Source of the DNA: Radicibacter daui
GTDB lineage: Bacteria > Pseudomonadota > Alphaproteobacteria > Radicibacterales > Radicibacteraceae
Reading direction: 5' to 3'
Assembly: GCA_030657355.1 (NCBI GenBank)
Contig: CP131057.1
Location: 62,001 to 126,000, forward strand
DNA: 64,000 nt
The notes under the pieces were generated by a model. It searched no databases. It was not told where the DNA came from and saw only the letters and a list, made by a program, of their open reading frames with translations. The translations under genes and the position numbers were made by a program. The first letter of the stretch is position 1; each line of letters starts with the position of its first letter. Positions 8,592 through 17,632 of the stretch are shown here, in pieces.

Positions 8592-8616
8592 GATATTGCT
8601 CATTATGGAGGATATC
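8592..8616 (+). promoter_or_regulatory. ROSE-like RNA thermometer hairpin masking the hsp20 ribosome binding site
   Basis: GATATT (8592-8597) pairs with GATATC (8611-8616). G8598 is left bulged, and CTC (8599-8601) pairs with GAG (8608-8610), closing a six-base loop. The Shine-Dalgarno GGAGGAT is thus paired directly next to the ATG at 8618. A UUGCU motif with a bulged G opposite the Shine-Dalgarno is the hallmark of ROSE elements, which melt on heat shock to allow translation of small heat-shock proteins. Confidence 0.65.
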
Positions 8617-8617
8617 C

Positions 8618-9100
8618 ATGGCTAGTTTCGATCTTTCCCCACTGCTTCGTTCTTCCGTCGGTTTCGACCGCGTGTCGCGTCTCATGGATGCGGCCTTCCG
8701 TGCCGAGGATCCGGCACCGTCCTATCCGCCCTACAACATCGAGAAGCTTGGCGAAGACAACTACCGCATCGTGATGGCGGTGGCGGGCTTCACCGAGGCT
8801 GACATCGAGATCACCGCCTCCGAAAACGGCGTGATCGTCAGGGGCAAGTCGGCCGACAATAACCCCGGCGAGAAGCAGTACCTGCATCGCGGCATCGCTG
8901 CCCGTGCCTTCGAGCGCCACTTCCAGCTGGCGGATTATATCCGCGTGGATGGCGCGCGGCTCGAAAACGGCCTGCTCAGCATCGACCTGGTGCGCGAAGT
9001 GCCGGAACGGCTGAAGCCCCGCAATATCGCCATCCAGCGCGGTGAGAGCGGGAGCAGGGTGTTGCCGGCGGCGCAGGACGCGGCCAAAGCAGCAGCTTGA
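8618..9100 (+). CDS. Small heat-shock protein, Hsp20/IbpA family
   Basis: This 160-residue chaperone of the alpha-crystallin family binds unfolding proteins in the cytoplasm and holds them for refolding. Residues about 35-135 form the crystallin domain: YNIEKLGEDNYRIVMAVAGF, the KQYLHRGIAARAFERHFQLAD segment and the conserved A-LENGLLSIDLVRE motif. A Gly/Ser/Ala-rich tail follows. The start at 8618 lies directly after the ROSE-like hairpin, so control is probably by temperature-dependent translation in addition to a candidate RpoH promoter. A strong terminator follows the stop codon. Confidence 0.93.
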   Translation: MASFDLSPLLRSSVGFDRVSRLMDAAFRAEDPAPSYPPYNIEKLGEDNYRIVMAVAGFTEADIEITASENGVIVRGKSADNNPGEKQYLHRGIAARAFERHFQLADYIRVDGARLENGLLSIDLVREVPERLKPRNIAIQRGESGSRVLPAAQDAAKAAA

Positions 9101-9123
9101 ACGGGTCATTTCATAACGGCTCA

Positions 9124-10152
9124 ATGACCAACCGGTGCCGGCCGAAAGGCCGGCACCGGCTTTTGTTTTTCTGCATCACCGCTCTCCTGACGGCCGCGGC
9201 ACAGGCGGATGAGCCGCCCGCACCAACTGAAGTTCACCGGCTCTTTCCGGATTGCGCGCATCCTGTCGATGCGGTTGATCCGGCCATTTGTTATGGCCAG
9301 CCGTCGCGCGATGCCTACCGTGCTGTGGCGCTGACCTATATCGCGCTCCTGCGCGGCATGCTGCCGGCTGACAGGCGCAGGCTTCAAATCGACCAGGCCA
9401 ACTGGATCGGGCGCATGAACCGGGAATGTACCGGCCCGGCCTATGAGCGTTCGGAAAAACTGCCCTCGCTTGCCGAGTTGTCGCTGGTCCTGCAGGCCGA
9501 ATGCGTGAAGCGTGAAGCCGACAGCCGGGTTGCCTCGCTCAAACAGATCTGGGGGCCGCGTTCCACGGCCCGCCTTGCCGGCGACGAGGCGACGAAGGAG
9601 CCGCCAAAAGGGCTCGAAGAAAAACCCGACAGCGCGCTGCCCATGACCCCTGCGGGGGAGCCGCCGAAGAGCGAGTTGTCTGACCTTCTGGGCGATTTGC
9701 TCAAGAGCCAGAATGCCGGCACGGCTGCCGAAGGGCAGGAGAAGGATGGCGGGCTTCAAGCCTTGCTTGCCCCGCTGCTCCCGAAGGTGCCGGGCCTTTC
9801 CGGGCAGGCTGCGGCAACCTCCGGGGCGGACGCTGCAAAGGGCAAGGATCCTGATCGTCCGGCCGATCCGGATTTCGACAATCGCACGGCCGTCATCAAG
9901 GCCCTGCAGGAGACCGAGAGCCGGTTGGCTGCGGGCCGCGAATGGGCGCGCGGGCAGCAAGGCAAGGGCTTTGAGCTGCTGGGCCCTGCGGAATCCGCAC
10001 TTTCCCAGTGCCGCCGGGCCCGCCAGGAACTGGCGCTGGTCGCACCGTCACGATATGGCGCAGCGGCAGGGCGTGAGGTCTGGTATCGCTGCCTTGCCGC
10101 CAACGAGAGCTGGCAACGCGCTCTCAGGGCTACTGCAGCAGAACACCCCTGA
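9124..10152 (+). CDS. Secreted protein with an N-terminal LprI-like (DUF1311) domain
   Basis: From the ATG at 9124 the product has 342 residues. A basic N-region followed by LLFFCITALLTAAAQA makes a convincing signal peptide. Residues about 38-150 have the LprI/DUF1311 pattern: paired Cys, LLRGMLPADRRRLQIDQANW, RMNRECTG, and a later EC-x5-R-x3-L. Family members are periplasmic or surface lysozyme-inhibitor-like proteins. The remainder is Pro/Lys/Gly-rich linker and a C-terminal Cys-containing segment I do not recognise. The start is uncertain because the hsp20 terminator covers codons 3-12, and the upstream TTG at 9097 is less likely. The 3' end overlaps the convergent fliL by 23 bp. Confidence 0.65.
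   Translation: MTNRCRPKGRHRLLFFCITALLTAAAQADEPPAPTEVHRLFPDCAHPVDAVDPAICYGQPSRDAYRAVALTYIALLRGMLPADRRRLQIDQANWIGRMNRECTGPAYERSEKLPSLAELSLVLQAECVKREADSRVASLKQIWGPRSTARLAGDEATKEPPKGLEEKPDSALPMTPAGEPPKSELSDLLGDLLKSQNAGTAAEGQEKDGGLQALLAPLLPKVPGLSGQAAATSGADAAKGKDPDRPADPDFDNRTAVIKALQETESRLAAGREWARGQQGKGFELLGPAESALSQCRRARQELALVAPSRYGAAAGREVWYRCLAANESWQRALRATAAEHP
9132..9170 (+). terminator. Rho-independent terminator after hsp20
   Basis: A perfect 12-bp stem CCGGTGCCGGCC (9132-9143) with GAAA loop and its complement (9148-9159) is followed by CTTTTGTTTTT. It shares the GAAA-capped design of the flagellin terminator. It lies inside the first codons of the next annotated gene, which is unusual. Confidence 0.85.
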
Positions 10153-10684
10153 TCAGCACATCCTGAACCGGCTCTTCCGGCAGCACCGTCTTGACCCGCA
10201 GCAACAGCTGCTTGTGCAGGGAATAGGTGGCGGCACTGCCCTGGAAATCGTCGACCGACAGGCTGCGCAGATAGGCCTGGAGAATATTGACCACGCGCGG
10301 CATTTCTTCGCTGATCTTTTCCTCGAAAGCCTTGTGTTCCGCCTCGCCCTTGAGGCCGGGATCGGTAAAGGCGATGGCCAGGCCAAGACGCACGAAGGCG
10401 GGGCGCTTGTCGTCCGATTGCAGGTTGGCCAGCACGTCCGGAACATTGGCGTAAAGCGCGGCCGGCAGGGGTTCTTCCGGTTCCGGCACAATGGCGATCT
10501 TGTGCGCCGCGGCTTCGCCTTCTGCTGTCCCTTCTTCCGGGGCGTGGCTCTTCAGCAGCAGGAAATAGGCGGCAGCGCCGCCACCGCCACCCAGCAAGAG
10601 CAGGACCAGCAACATAACGAGCATCCGCATCCGTCCCTTTTTTCGGGGGGCGGGCCGTGCTGCGTTTTGCTCCTCGTCGGACAT
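10130..10684 (-). CDS. fliL: Flagellar basal body-associated protein FliL
   Basis: The 184-residue protein has a basic cytoplasmic start, one membrane helix (about residues 21-45, LVMLLVLLLLGGGGGAAAYF), an acidic linker and a periplasmic FliL domain. The domain carries the typical RPAFVRLGLAIAF strand, the EKISEEMPRVVNILQAYLRSLSVDDFQGSA helix and the C-terminal DVLIRGVLLQ. FliL sits at the inner membrane around the stator and helps motor torque. It lies 44 bp downstream of a 2OG-Fe(II) oxygenase rather than with other fli genes, so it is detached from a flagellar operon, though the flagellin is only 5 kb away. Confidence 0.78.
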   Translation of the reverse strand: MSDEEQNAARPAPRKKGRMRMLVMLLVLLLLGGGGGAAAYFLLLKSHAPEEGTAEGEAAAHKIAIVPEPEEPLPAALYANVPDVLANLQSDDKRPAFVRLGLAIAFTDPGLKGEAEHKAFEEKISEEMPRVVNILQAYLRSLSVDDFQGSAATYSLHKQLLLRVKTVLPEEPVQDVLIRGVLLQ

Positions 10685-10728
10685 GAAGCGCCGTTTCTCC
10701 TGCTGGGTTTTAGCTGGCTGGCCTTAGG

Positions 10729-11406
10729 TCAGCGCTTCATGATCTGGCCAAGATCGAGCTTTCGCGGGCCGGGGGCCACGGTTGGCCGCGGCGGCATGGT
10801 GAGCTGCTTTTCCACCGTATCCTGGCGGCGCTGGCACAGGAACGCGGCAATCGTATATTTCGCCCCGCTCACCGGCGTGGCGCCGCGATGCACATGGGTC
10901 CAGTAGGGCGGGAACAGCACGATGCGCCCCTTGCGCGGCGCGGCCTTGACCGGAATATGCTTGAACTCGGTCTCGCCACCTTCTTCCACGTCGTTCATGT
11001 AGGCGACGATGGCAAGGCAGCGCTCCATGGTGAAGGGATCGCTGTCGACATGCCAGTTGAAGCCCTGGCCGGGATTGATCTTCTCGATACGCGGGGCGGA
11101 GAAATAAAGCAGGTTCTTGGCGCCGAACGAGGCCGAGAAAGAGCCGAAGCCGGGAACCATCTCGCCATAGGAACTGATGGCCGCGCGCATCAGCCCGAAC
11201 AGCTCGTTCACGAATGGCCCGTGCTCTTCCTGGATGAGGTGCAGCGTCTGGCCGCTGCGGTGCGTCTTGTCGCCGCTCGCGCTCATGCTGTCGATCACGT
11301 GCGGGCTGCCGGAATGCAGCGCGACGGCGCGATCGCAGAAATCGTCGGGCAAGGCATTGTCGAAGACGGCAACGCCACTTTCGTGGACCAGCTGGGCTTT
11401 CATCAT
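10729..11406 (-). CDS. 2-oxoglutarate/Fe(II)-dependent oxygenase, prolyl 4-hydroxylase type
   Basis: This 225-residue enzyme has the double-stranded beta-helix metal site of P4H-like dioxygenases: the HVD triad part in FNWHVDSDPF, the distal His in YWTHVHRGATPV, and a following basic residue (SGAKYT) to hold 2-oxoglutarate. MERCLAIVAYMNDVEEGGETEFKH is the classic P4Hc core, just before the distal His. The substrate is unknown; bacterial relatives hydroxylate proline residues in proteins or peptides. It lies 41 bp downstream of the ABC importer genes and 44 bp upstream of fliL, all on one strand, so it may be expressed with either. Confidence 0.8.
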   Translation of the reverse strand: MMKAQLVHESGVAVFDNALPDDFCDRAVALHSGSPHVIDSMSASGDKTHRSGQTLHLIQEEHGPFVNELFGLMRAAISSYGEMVPGFGSFSASFGAKNLLYFSAPRIEKINPGQGFNWHVDSDPFTMERCLAIVAYMNDVEEGGETEFKHIPVKAAPRKGRIVLFPPYWTHVHRGATPVSGAKYTIAAFLCQRRQDTVEKQLTMPPRPTVAPGPRKLDLGQIMKR

Positions 11407-11447
11407 CTCTCAGCCGCCGGAAAGCGCGAGGCTCCCTGCGGCTTCCC

Positions 11448-12650
11448 TCAATGGTAAGGATCGGCCGCGTCGCGCAGGCCGTCACCCAGGAAGTTGAAGG
11501 CGAGGACGGCCAGCACCACAGGAACCACAGGTAACATGAGCCAGGGGTAGAGCGCTACGACGTTGAGATTCTGGGCTTCTACCAGCAGCACACCCCAGCT
11601 GACTGCCGGCGGACGCAGGCCAAGGCCGAGGAAACTGAGCGCCGTTTCACCCAGGATCATCGAGGGGATCGAGAGCGTTGCCGAGGCGATGAGGTGGCTC
11701 ATGAAATTCGGCACCAGATGGCGGTAGATGATGCGGTGCGGGCGCCCGCCCATCAGGCTTGCCGCCATGGCGAAGTCCTCCTCGCGCAGTGACAGCAGCT
11801 TGGAGCGTACGGCGCGCGCAAGGCCCGTCCAGTCCAGCAGCGCAAAGATGATGGTGATGCCGAAGAAGGTGGTGACCGGGCTCCATGTCGCCGGCAGGGC
11901 CGCCGAAAGCGCCATCCACAGCGGCAATTCGGGGAAGGACCGCAGCAACTCGATGATGCGCTGGGTGATAAGATCGGCCCAGCCGCCATAATAACCCGCA
12001 GCGCCGCCGATCAGGATGCCGAGCGTCATGCTGAGCACGATGCCGACGAGCCCGACCGTGAGCGAAACGCGGGCGCCATAGAGGATGCGGCTTAACTGGT
12101 CACGGCCCAGCCGGTCGGTGCCGAGCGGGTAGAACACACCATCCTTGGCGGGGCAGATGACGTGGAAACGGGCCTCGACCATGCCCCAGAAGCGATATTT
12201 GTCGCCCTGGCAGAAGAAGCGCACCGGATGGGGTTTGGCAGTGTTCTCGGTATAGATGCGCCGCAGCACTTCCATGTCGAGCTTGCGGTGGTCGCCATAG
12301 ACGAAGGGGCCGAGAAACTCACCCTCATGGAAGAGGTGGATGCGCTGGGGCGGGGCGTAGATGTACTGGCTGTTGCGGCTGTCCGGCGCGTAGGGCGCCA
12401 GCATCTCGGCAAAAATGACGATGAAATAGAGCACCGCCAGCAGCCCGGCTGAAACCACGGCAAGCCGGTGGCGGCGGAATTTCCACCAGATGAGTTTCCA
12501 TTGCGGCGCTGAATAGTAGCGCTGCTGGGCGGGGGAGAGGGCGGGCTGATAGGTGGCATCGAACGGCTCGTTGCTCACCCAGTGTCCCAGATCCTCGTCG
12601 CCGGCGGGAAGCGGCGGCTGGCTGCCTTGCGTCATCGGTGCCCCGTTCAT
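11448..12650 (-). CDS. Peptide-type ABC transporter permease, OppC/YejE family
   Basis: The 400-residue inner-membrane protein has a cytoplasmic N-terminus, a first helix (RLAVVSAGLLAVLYFIVIFAEML), a long periplasmic insert of about 110 residues as in YejE, and five further helices. The EAA-type loop that contacts the ATPase is visible as LREEDFAMAASLMGGRPHRIIYRHLVPN. GTDRLGRDQLSRILYGARVSL is the usual OppC entry motif. Its first four bases overlap the end of the partner permease gene. It should form the pore with the OppB-like subunit. Confidence 0.9.
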   Translation of the reverse strand: MNGAPMTQGSQPPLPAGDEDLGHWVSNEPFDATYQPALSPAQQRYYSAPQWKLIWWKFRRHRLAVVSAGLLAVLYFIVIFAEMLAPYAPDSRNSQYIYAPPQRIHLFHEGEFLGPFVYGDHRKLDMEVLRRIYTENTAKPHPVRFFCQGDKYRFWGMVEARFHVICPAKDGVFYPLGTDRLGRDQLSRILYGARVSLTVGLVGIVLSMTLGILIGGAAGYYGGWADLITQRIIELLRSFPELPLWMALSAALPATWSPVTTFFGITIIFALLDWTGLARAVRSKLLSLREEDFAMAASLMGGRPHRIIYRHLVPNFMSHLIASATLSIPSMILGETALSFLGLGLRPPAVSWGVLLVEAQNLNVVALYPWLMLPVVPVVLAVLAFNFLGDGLRDAADPYH

Positions 12651-13645
12651 CGGCGAAGCCCCCCTTGCAGGCGGATGCGCGGATCAAGCCAGGCCAGCAT
12701 GAGGTCGGAGACCAATACGCCGAGCACAACGAGGAACGCCTCCAGCATCACGATGGTGCCGGCGAGATACATATCCTGGCTTTGCAGCGCCCGCACCAGC
12801 AGCGGCCCCAGCGTTTGCAATGACATGACGACGGCCACGAGCGAGGAGCCGGAGACGACGGACGGCAGGATGGTGCCGATATCGGCGATGAAGGGGTTCA
12901 GCGACATACGCACCGGATATTTGAGCAGCAGGCGCCAGCGCGGCAGGCCCTTGGCAAGACCGGTGACGACGTACTGCTTTTGCAACTCGTCCAGCAAATT
13001 GGCGCGCAAGCGCCGGATCATCGAGGCCGTGCCTGAAGTGCCGATGACAAGCACCGGCACTCCGAGATGGGTGAGCACCGAGCCCATCTTCGCCCAGCTC
13101 CAGGGCGCATCGATATATTCAGGCGCCATTAACCCGCCGACGGAGACCCCGAGCCAGGCATTGGCAAGCCACAATAGCACCAGCGCCAGCAGGAAGTTCG
13201 GCGTGGCAAGGCCGAGGAAACCCAGCAGCGAGAAAGTGTAGTCACCGATGCTGTACTGGTTGATCGCCGAATAGAAGGCGATAGGGAAGGAGACGATATA
13301 GATGAAGCACAGCGTGGTGAGGTTAAGCAGCACGTTGAGCGGCAACCGCTCCCCGATCACATCGAGAACCGGCTGGTTATATTCGAAGGAATAACCGAAA
13401 TCGCCGTGCAGGATGCCGGAAAGCCAGAAGAAATACTGGCTGAGCACCGGCTGGTCGAGGCCGTACTCCTCCCGCATGAAGGCGACACGCTCAAGGCTCA
13501 CCTGCTCGCCGGAGGCGCGCAGTTCGGAGATGTAGGTCTCCAGATAGTCGCCGGGCGGCAGCTGGATGATGATGAAGACGACGGCGCTGATGCACAGCAG
13601 CGTCGGGATCATCAGCAGCAGGCGGCGGAAGATATAGCTCAGCAT
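12647..13645 (-). CDS. Peptide-type ABC transporter permease, OppB/YejB family
   Basis: The 332-residue protein has about six membrane helices, begins with the family signature MLSYIFRRLLLMIPTLL and carries the VTGLAKGLPRWRLLLKYPVR coupling loop near residue 225. The helix after the GLDQPVLSQYFFWLSGILHGDFGYS stretch matches OppB/DppB proteins. It lies 19 bp after the substrate-binding protein gene and overlaps the OppC-like gene by 4 bp. Confidence 0.9.
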   Translation of the reverse strand: MLSYIFRRLLLMIPTLLCISAVVFIIIQLPPGDYLETYISELRASGEQVSLERVAFMREEYGLDQPVLSQYFFWLSGILHGDFGYSFEYNQPVLDVIGERLPLNVLLNLTTLCFIYIVSFPIAFYSAINQYSIGDYTFSLLGFLGLATPNFLLALVLLWLANAWLGVSVGGLMAPEYIDAPWSWAKMGSVLTHLGVPVLVIGTSGTASMIRRLRANLLDELQKQYVVTGLAKGLPRWRLLLKYPVRMSLNPFIADIGTILPSVVSGSSLVAVVMSLQTLGPLLVRALQSQDMYLAGTIVMLEAFLVVLGVLVSDLMLAWLDPRIRLQGGLRR

Positions 13646-13664
13646 GATGGGGCTTCTTCCGCTC

Positions 13665-15593
13665 TCATTGTGCGAACCAGACGAGATCGAGCCGGTGGAT
13701 GCCGAAATGGGCCCCCGGATCCCAGTTCCACAGGGCTTCCTCCGGCACGTTGCGCAGCTTGCGGGAAACGACGATCGGCTGCGGGGCGCCGGAGATGAGG
13801 CCGATGGTGAAGACCTGATCGGTATAGAGCGAGATCATCTGGCTCCACAGCTGCCGGCGCTGGTCATGATCGGCGGTACCGATCCATTGCTGATAGAGAT
13901 CGAGCAGTTTCTGTGCTTCCGGCAGATCGGGCGGGAAGCCGGCAACACCGCGCGTGGCAAAGTACTGGCCCCATTGCGGCCATTGATACTGGTCGGCCGT
14001 GGTGGGGGCGAACTCCCACGGCGGATTGCCGACCGAGGGAACGCCGTTTTCGTGGCCGGACCAGATCGACATGATGGCTTCGCCGGATTCGATGCGGCCA
14101 TTGAAGATTTCGCGCTGGCTCGGCTTGATGAAGAGCTTGATGCCAAGCTGCAGCCAGTCATGCGCAATCAGCTCCAGCGCGTCCGTCTGGTCCTGCGCCT
14201 CGCCGGCGGTGTCGACAACGATCTGCATCGGCTCGCCAGTAGAAAGCAGGCGGATGCCGTCCCCGTCGCGTTTGGTGAGGCCCATTTCATCCAGCAGCGC
14301 ATTGGCGGCATCGGGATCGAATTGGGTCCAGGCCTGCTGATCCTTTTCGTCGAAGAGCGGGCTTTCCGGCAGTACGGCGTCGGCGGACGGGATGCCGAGG
14401 CCGAAATAGATCACCTGATTGATCTCTTCACGGTCGATGCCCATCGACAGCGCCCGGCGGAAGCGCACGTCGCGGAACAACTCCTCCCACTCCGGATAGG
14501 CGGTGTTGAGGTTCGGCAGGAGAGCAAGCTCGGCCGAACGGCCGTCGCGCCACAGGCGCACATCATAGCCGCTCGATTTTTCCTTCTGCTTGAGGAAGGT
14601 GTAGTCGCCGAAGCTCAGATAACGGCCCTGCAGATCGGCCTCGCCGGTTGCCGTGCGGGCGGCGATCAGCGACGGGCCGGAGACGGTGAAGACGACCTTG
14701 TCGATATAGGGCAGCTGATGGCCGGCCGTGTCGATGCGGTGGAAATAGGGATTGCGGGTGAAGAGGAACCGGTCCGAGGTGCCGCGGGTGCGCAGGATCC
14801 AGGGCTGGAGGGTCGGCAGGTCGGGATTGTCCTGATATTCCGCCTTGTCGATGGAATTATAGAGCTGCGCCCAGTTGCGTTTGCCGGCGGCCGAGGCCAT
14901 CGCGGCAAGCTGCGACGGATCGGTATAGGCGGCGTGGAAGTGCCGCAGATAATGGGCCGGCTGATAGATGTAGAGCGGTGCGGGGCCGGCAAGGGCCGGC
15001 AGGAAGAAGGGGTTTGGCTTCTTCCAGCTGTAGCGGACGGTCAGATCGTCCAGCACTTCGAAGGTCGGCCCTTCGCCATCCACCATGAGGTCGCGGGGCG
15101 GCCCATAGGGGGAGAGGTCCTTGTTGCCGACATAATCTTCCCAGTACCAGCGAAAGTCCTCTGCCGTGAAAGGGGCGCCGTCCGACCAGCGATGCCCGGC
15201 GCGCAAATGCAGGGTAAAGACCCGCTCACCGTCGACATCGACGGATTTCAGGATGTCCGGCACCAGATTCAGGTGTTCGTCATATCCCACCAGCCGGGCA
15301 TAGCCGTAGACATTCATCTGCCTTGTGTCGCGGCTGCGGGCCATCAGCATGCGCAGCGTGCCACCGGGTTTGCCGGTATGGCGGCCCTTGAGGGCATCGA
15401 CATCGGTTATCAGCGGATCGCCCGGAATACGCTCGGCAACGGGCGGCAATTTGCCGGCGGTAACTTCGAGGGCCAGAGAGGGCGTCTCCTGCATCTCCCC
15501 GGCAGCCGCGGGCAGCGCGACGCAGAGCAGCAGGGCCCCTGCTGAAAGAGCGCGCAGCGCGCCGGATATCATCGGGAGACGGAAAAGCATCAT
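13665..15593 (-). CDS. Extracellular solute-binding protein, family 5 (peptide-type importer)
   Basis: The 642-residue periplasmic protein has a signal peptide ending near AAAGEMQ (residue about 32). The family 5 fold is shown by GKPGGTLRMLMARS, FTLHLRAGHRWSDGAPFTAEDF, the FRRALSMGIDREEINQVIYFGLG helix and the C-terminal LDLYQQWIGTADHDQR segment. These proteins deliver peptides, opines or similar molecules to the permease pair. It is longer than most family members (500-600 residues). It overlaps the upstream ATPase gene by 4 bp. The ligand cannot be read from the sequence. Confidence 0.9.
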   Translation of the reverse strand: MMLFRLPMISGALRALSAGALLLCVALPAAAGEMQETPSLALEVTAGKLPPVAERIPGDPLITDVDALKGRHTGKPGGTLRMLMARSRDTRQMNVYGYARLVGYDEHLNLVPDILKSVDVDGERVFTLHLRAGHRWSDGAPFTAEDFRWYWEDYVGNKDLSPYGPPRDLMVDGEGPTFEVLDDLTVRYSWKKPNPFFLPALAGPAPLYIYQPAHYLRHFHAAYTDPSQLAAMASAAGKRNWAQLYNSIDKAEYQDNPDLPTLQPWILRTRGTSDRFLFTRNPYFHRIDTAGHQLPYIDKVVFTVSGPSLIAARTATGEADLQGRYLSFGDYTFLKQKEKSSGYDVRLWRDGRSAELALLPNLNTAYPEWEELFRDVRFRRALSMGIDREEINQVIYFGLGIPSADAVLPESPLFDEKDQQAWTQFDPDAANALLDEMGLTKRDGDGIRLLSTGEPMQIVVDTAGEAQDQTDALELIAHDWLQLGIKLFIKPSQREIFNGRIESGEAIMSIWSGHENGVPSVGNPPWEFAPTTADQYQWPQWGQYFATRGVAGFPPDLPEAQKLLDLYQQWIGTADHDQRRQLWSQMISLYTDQVFTIGLISGAPQPIVVSRKLRNVPEEALWNWDPGAHFGIHRLDLVWFAQ

Positions 15594-17518
15594 GCCTGCC
15601 CTGCCTGCGCGGGCAGACTGTCGGCGCGCGCCCGCACCAGATGGCCTTCGCCCAGCTCGATCCAGGGCAGCATCTCGTTGCCGGTGATGGTGAAGGGTTC
15701 CGGCCAGGCAGCGGGATAGGAGGCCTTGCCTTCCATCAGCGCCGAAAAATCGAGCGGACGATCCGGATCGGGATAAGGCACCGCGCTGAGGAGCGCACGC
15801 GTATAGGGGTGGGCCGGATTGCGGAACAGCTGGTCATGCGGCGCGAATTCGACGAGGCGCCCGGCGCACATCACGGCGATACGGTCGGCCATGTAATCGA
15901 CGACGGCAAGATTGTGGGAGATGAAGATGTAGGTGAGGCCGAGCTGCTCCTGCAGGTCCTTCAGCAGGTTCAGGATCTGCGCCTGCACCGAGACATCGAG
16001 CGCCGAGACTGGCTCGTCGAGGATGAGCAGGTCGGGGCTGAGCGCGAGCGCGCGGGCGATGGAAATACGCTGGCGCTGCCCGCCGGAAAAACTGTGCGGA
16101 TAACGCGAGAGGAAAAGCGGGTCGAGCCCGACGAGGCGCATCAGTTCTGCCACGCGCTCTTCCTGCTCGGCAGCAGTCCCGATGCGATGGATGAGCAGCG
16201 GTTCGGTCAGAATTTCGCGCACCGTCATGCGCGGGTTGAGCGCGCTGAACGGATCCTGGAAAACGAACTGGATTTGTTTTCTGAGCCGGCGCAGCTCCTC
16301 GCCCTCGACCTGCAGCAGATCCCGCTCGCCGGTGCCGTCATGGTAGCGCACCTCGCCGGTATCGGCGTCGAGCGCCCGCATAATGATCTTGCTGAGCGTG
16401 GTCTTGCCGCAGCCACTCTCCCCCACAAGGCCAAGGCATTCGCCCCGGCGCACAGTAAAGGAGACGTCATTGACGGCAAGCGGCGCTGGTTTTCCGGCGA
16501 TCTTGATGCCGTAACTCTTGCTGATGCCGACTACCTTGAGGATTGGCGCCTGCTGTTCGGCTTTTGCCGCCCGGGCGGCGGCCTTGCGCTCCACCGCTTC
16601 GCGCCCCAGCAGATGGGTCGTTCCGGTCTCTACTTCACGCAGGGAGCAGAGCCGTTCACCCCGGCGCATGTCGAAATGCGGCACGGCGGCGATGAGGCCT
16701 TGAAGATAAGGGTGTTTCGGCGCGGCAAAAATCTGCCGCAGCGGCGCCGTTTCCATCACCCGGCCCTGATAGGCCACCACCACCTCGTCCGCCATGTTGG
16801 CAACGACACCAAGATCGTGGGTGATCATCAGGATCGCCATGCCGAACTCGGCCTGCAGGTCCTTGCAGAGTTTGAGGATCTGGGCCTGGATGGTGACATC
16901 CAGCGCCGTGGTCGGTTCATCCGCGATCAGCAATTGCGGGCGGCAAATAAGCGCCATGGCGATCATGGCGCGCTGGCGCAGGCCACCGGAAAGCTCGAAC
17001 GGGTAGGTCTCCAGCGCCCGGGAGGGATTGGGGAAACCCACCCGCTCCAGCATGAAGCGTGCGGCTTCTCGCGCCTCTTCCTTCGAACCCGGAAAATGCA
17101 GCCGGTAGGCTTCCTCGATCTGGTTGCCGATGGTGTGGAGCGGCGACAGCGACGTCATCGGCTCCTGAAAGATCATCGCGATATTGCGGCCGCGGATCGC
17201 CAGCATCTCCGGGCTGTAGCGGGAGAGTTTTGCGATGTCGACGGGTGCGTCGGAGCCGGGCGCGCGCAGCAGGATTTCGCCCTGCCGGACGATGCCGTTC
17301 TTGGGCAGGATGCCCATGATGGCCTGGCTGACGACAGATTTACCCGAGCCGCTCTCTCCCACGAGAGCGACGGTGGTGCCCGGCCGGATGCGGAAAGAGA
17401 TGCCGCGCACCGCTTCGACGAAGCCCGCCGGCGCACGGAAGCCCACGTGAAGATCGCGTACTTCCAGCAGGTTTGCCCTGCTGGAAGGCGCCGGCGTGAT
17501 CGCGGCAGCCGCAGCCAT
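15590..17518 (-). CDS. Dual ABC ATPase, fused OppD-OppF type
   Basis: The 642-residue cytoplasmic protein carries two complete nucleotide-binding domains. The first has Walker A GESGSGKS, signature [15 protein letters not shown] and Walker [13 protein letters not shown]. The second, from about residue 335, has [24 protein letters not shown] and [12 protein letters not shown]. Each ends with an oligopeptide-type C-terminal region ([13 protein letters not shown] and [18 protein letters not shown]). It is the first gene of a tightly coupled operon: ATPase, binding protein, two permeases. The fused arrangement resembles YejF and GsiA. Confidence 0.93.
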   Translation of the reverse strand: MAAAAAITPAPSSRANLLEVRDLHVGFRAPAGFVEAVRGISFRIRPGTTVALVGESGSGKSVVSQAIMGILPKNGIVRQGEILLRAPGSDAPVDIAKLSRYSPEMLAIRGRNIAMIFQEPMTSLSPLHTIGNQIEEAYRLHFPGSKEEAREAARFMLERVGFPNPSRALETYPFELSGGLRQRAMIAMALICRPQLLIADEPTTALDVTIQAQILKLCKDLQAEFGMAILMITHDLGVVANMADEVVVAYQGRVMETAPLRQIFAAPKHPYLQGLIAAVPHFDMRRGERLCSLREVETGTTHLLGREAVERKAAARAAKAEQQAPILKVVGISKSYGIKIAGKPAPLAVNDVSFTVRRGECLGLVGESGCGKTTLSKIIMRALDADTGEVRYHDGTGERDLLQVEGEELRRLRKQIQFVFQDPFSALNPRMTVREILTEPLLIHRIGTAAEQEERVAELMRLVGLDPLFLSRYPHSFSGGQRQRISIARALALSPDLLILDEPVSALDVSVQAQILNLLKDLQEQLGLTYIFISHNLAVVDYMADRIAVMCAGRLVEFAPHDQLFRNPAHPYTRALLSAVPYPDPDRPLDFSALMEGKASYPAAWPEPFTITGNEMLPWIELGEGHLVRARADSLPAQAGQA

Positions 17519-17632
17519 AGTTCCCCTTGATTGCCCTGTTCTTGCCAGCCGTCAGGGCTTTAACGGCCGAGCGGCTAAGCTGTTCATTCTTGCGGCATAA
17601 TAAAGGACGAAATGTTACCGGCGAGCAAGCGC

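Noticed and set aside
13644..15545. 633-codon plus-strand frame opposite the solute-binding protein gene
   Set aside because: No family pattern; the minus-strand frame has a signal peptide and family 5 motifs. High GC leaves long open frames on the opposite strand.
15641..17530. 629-codon plus-strand frame opposite the dual ATPase
   Set aside because: Shadow frame; the minus strand holds two complete ABC domains.
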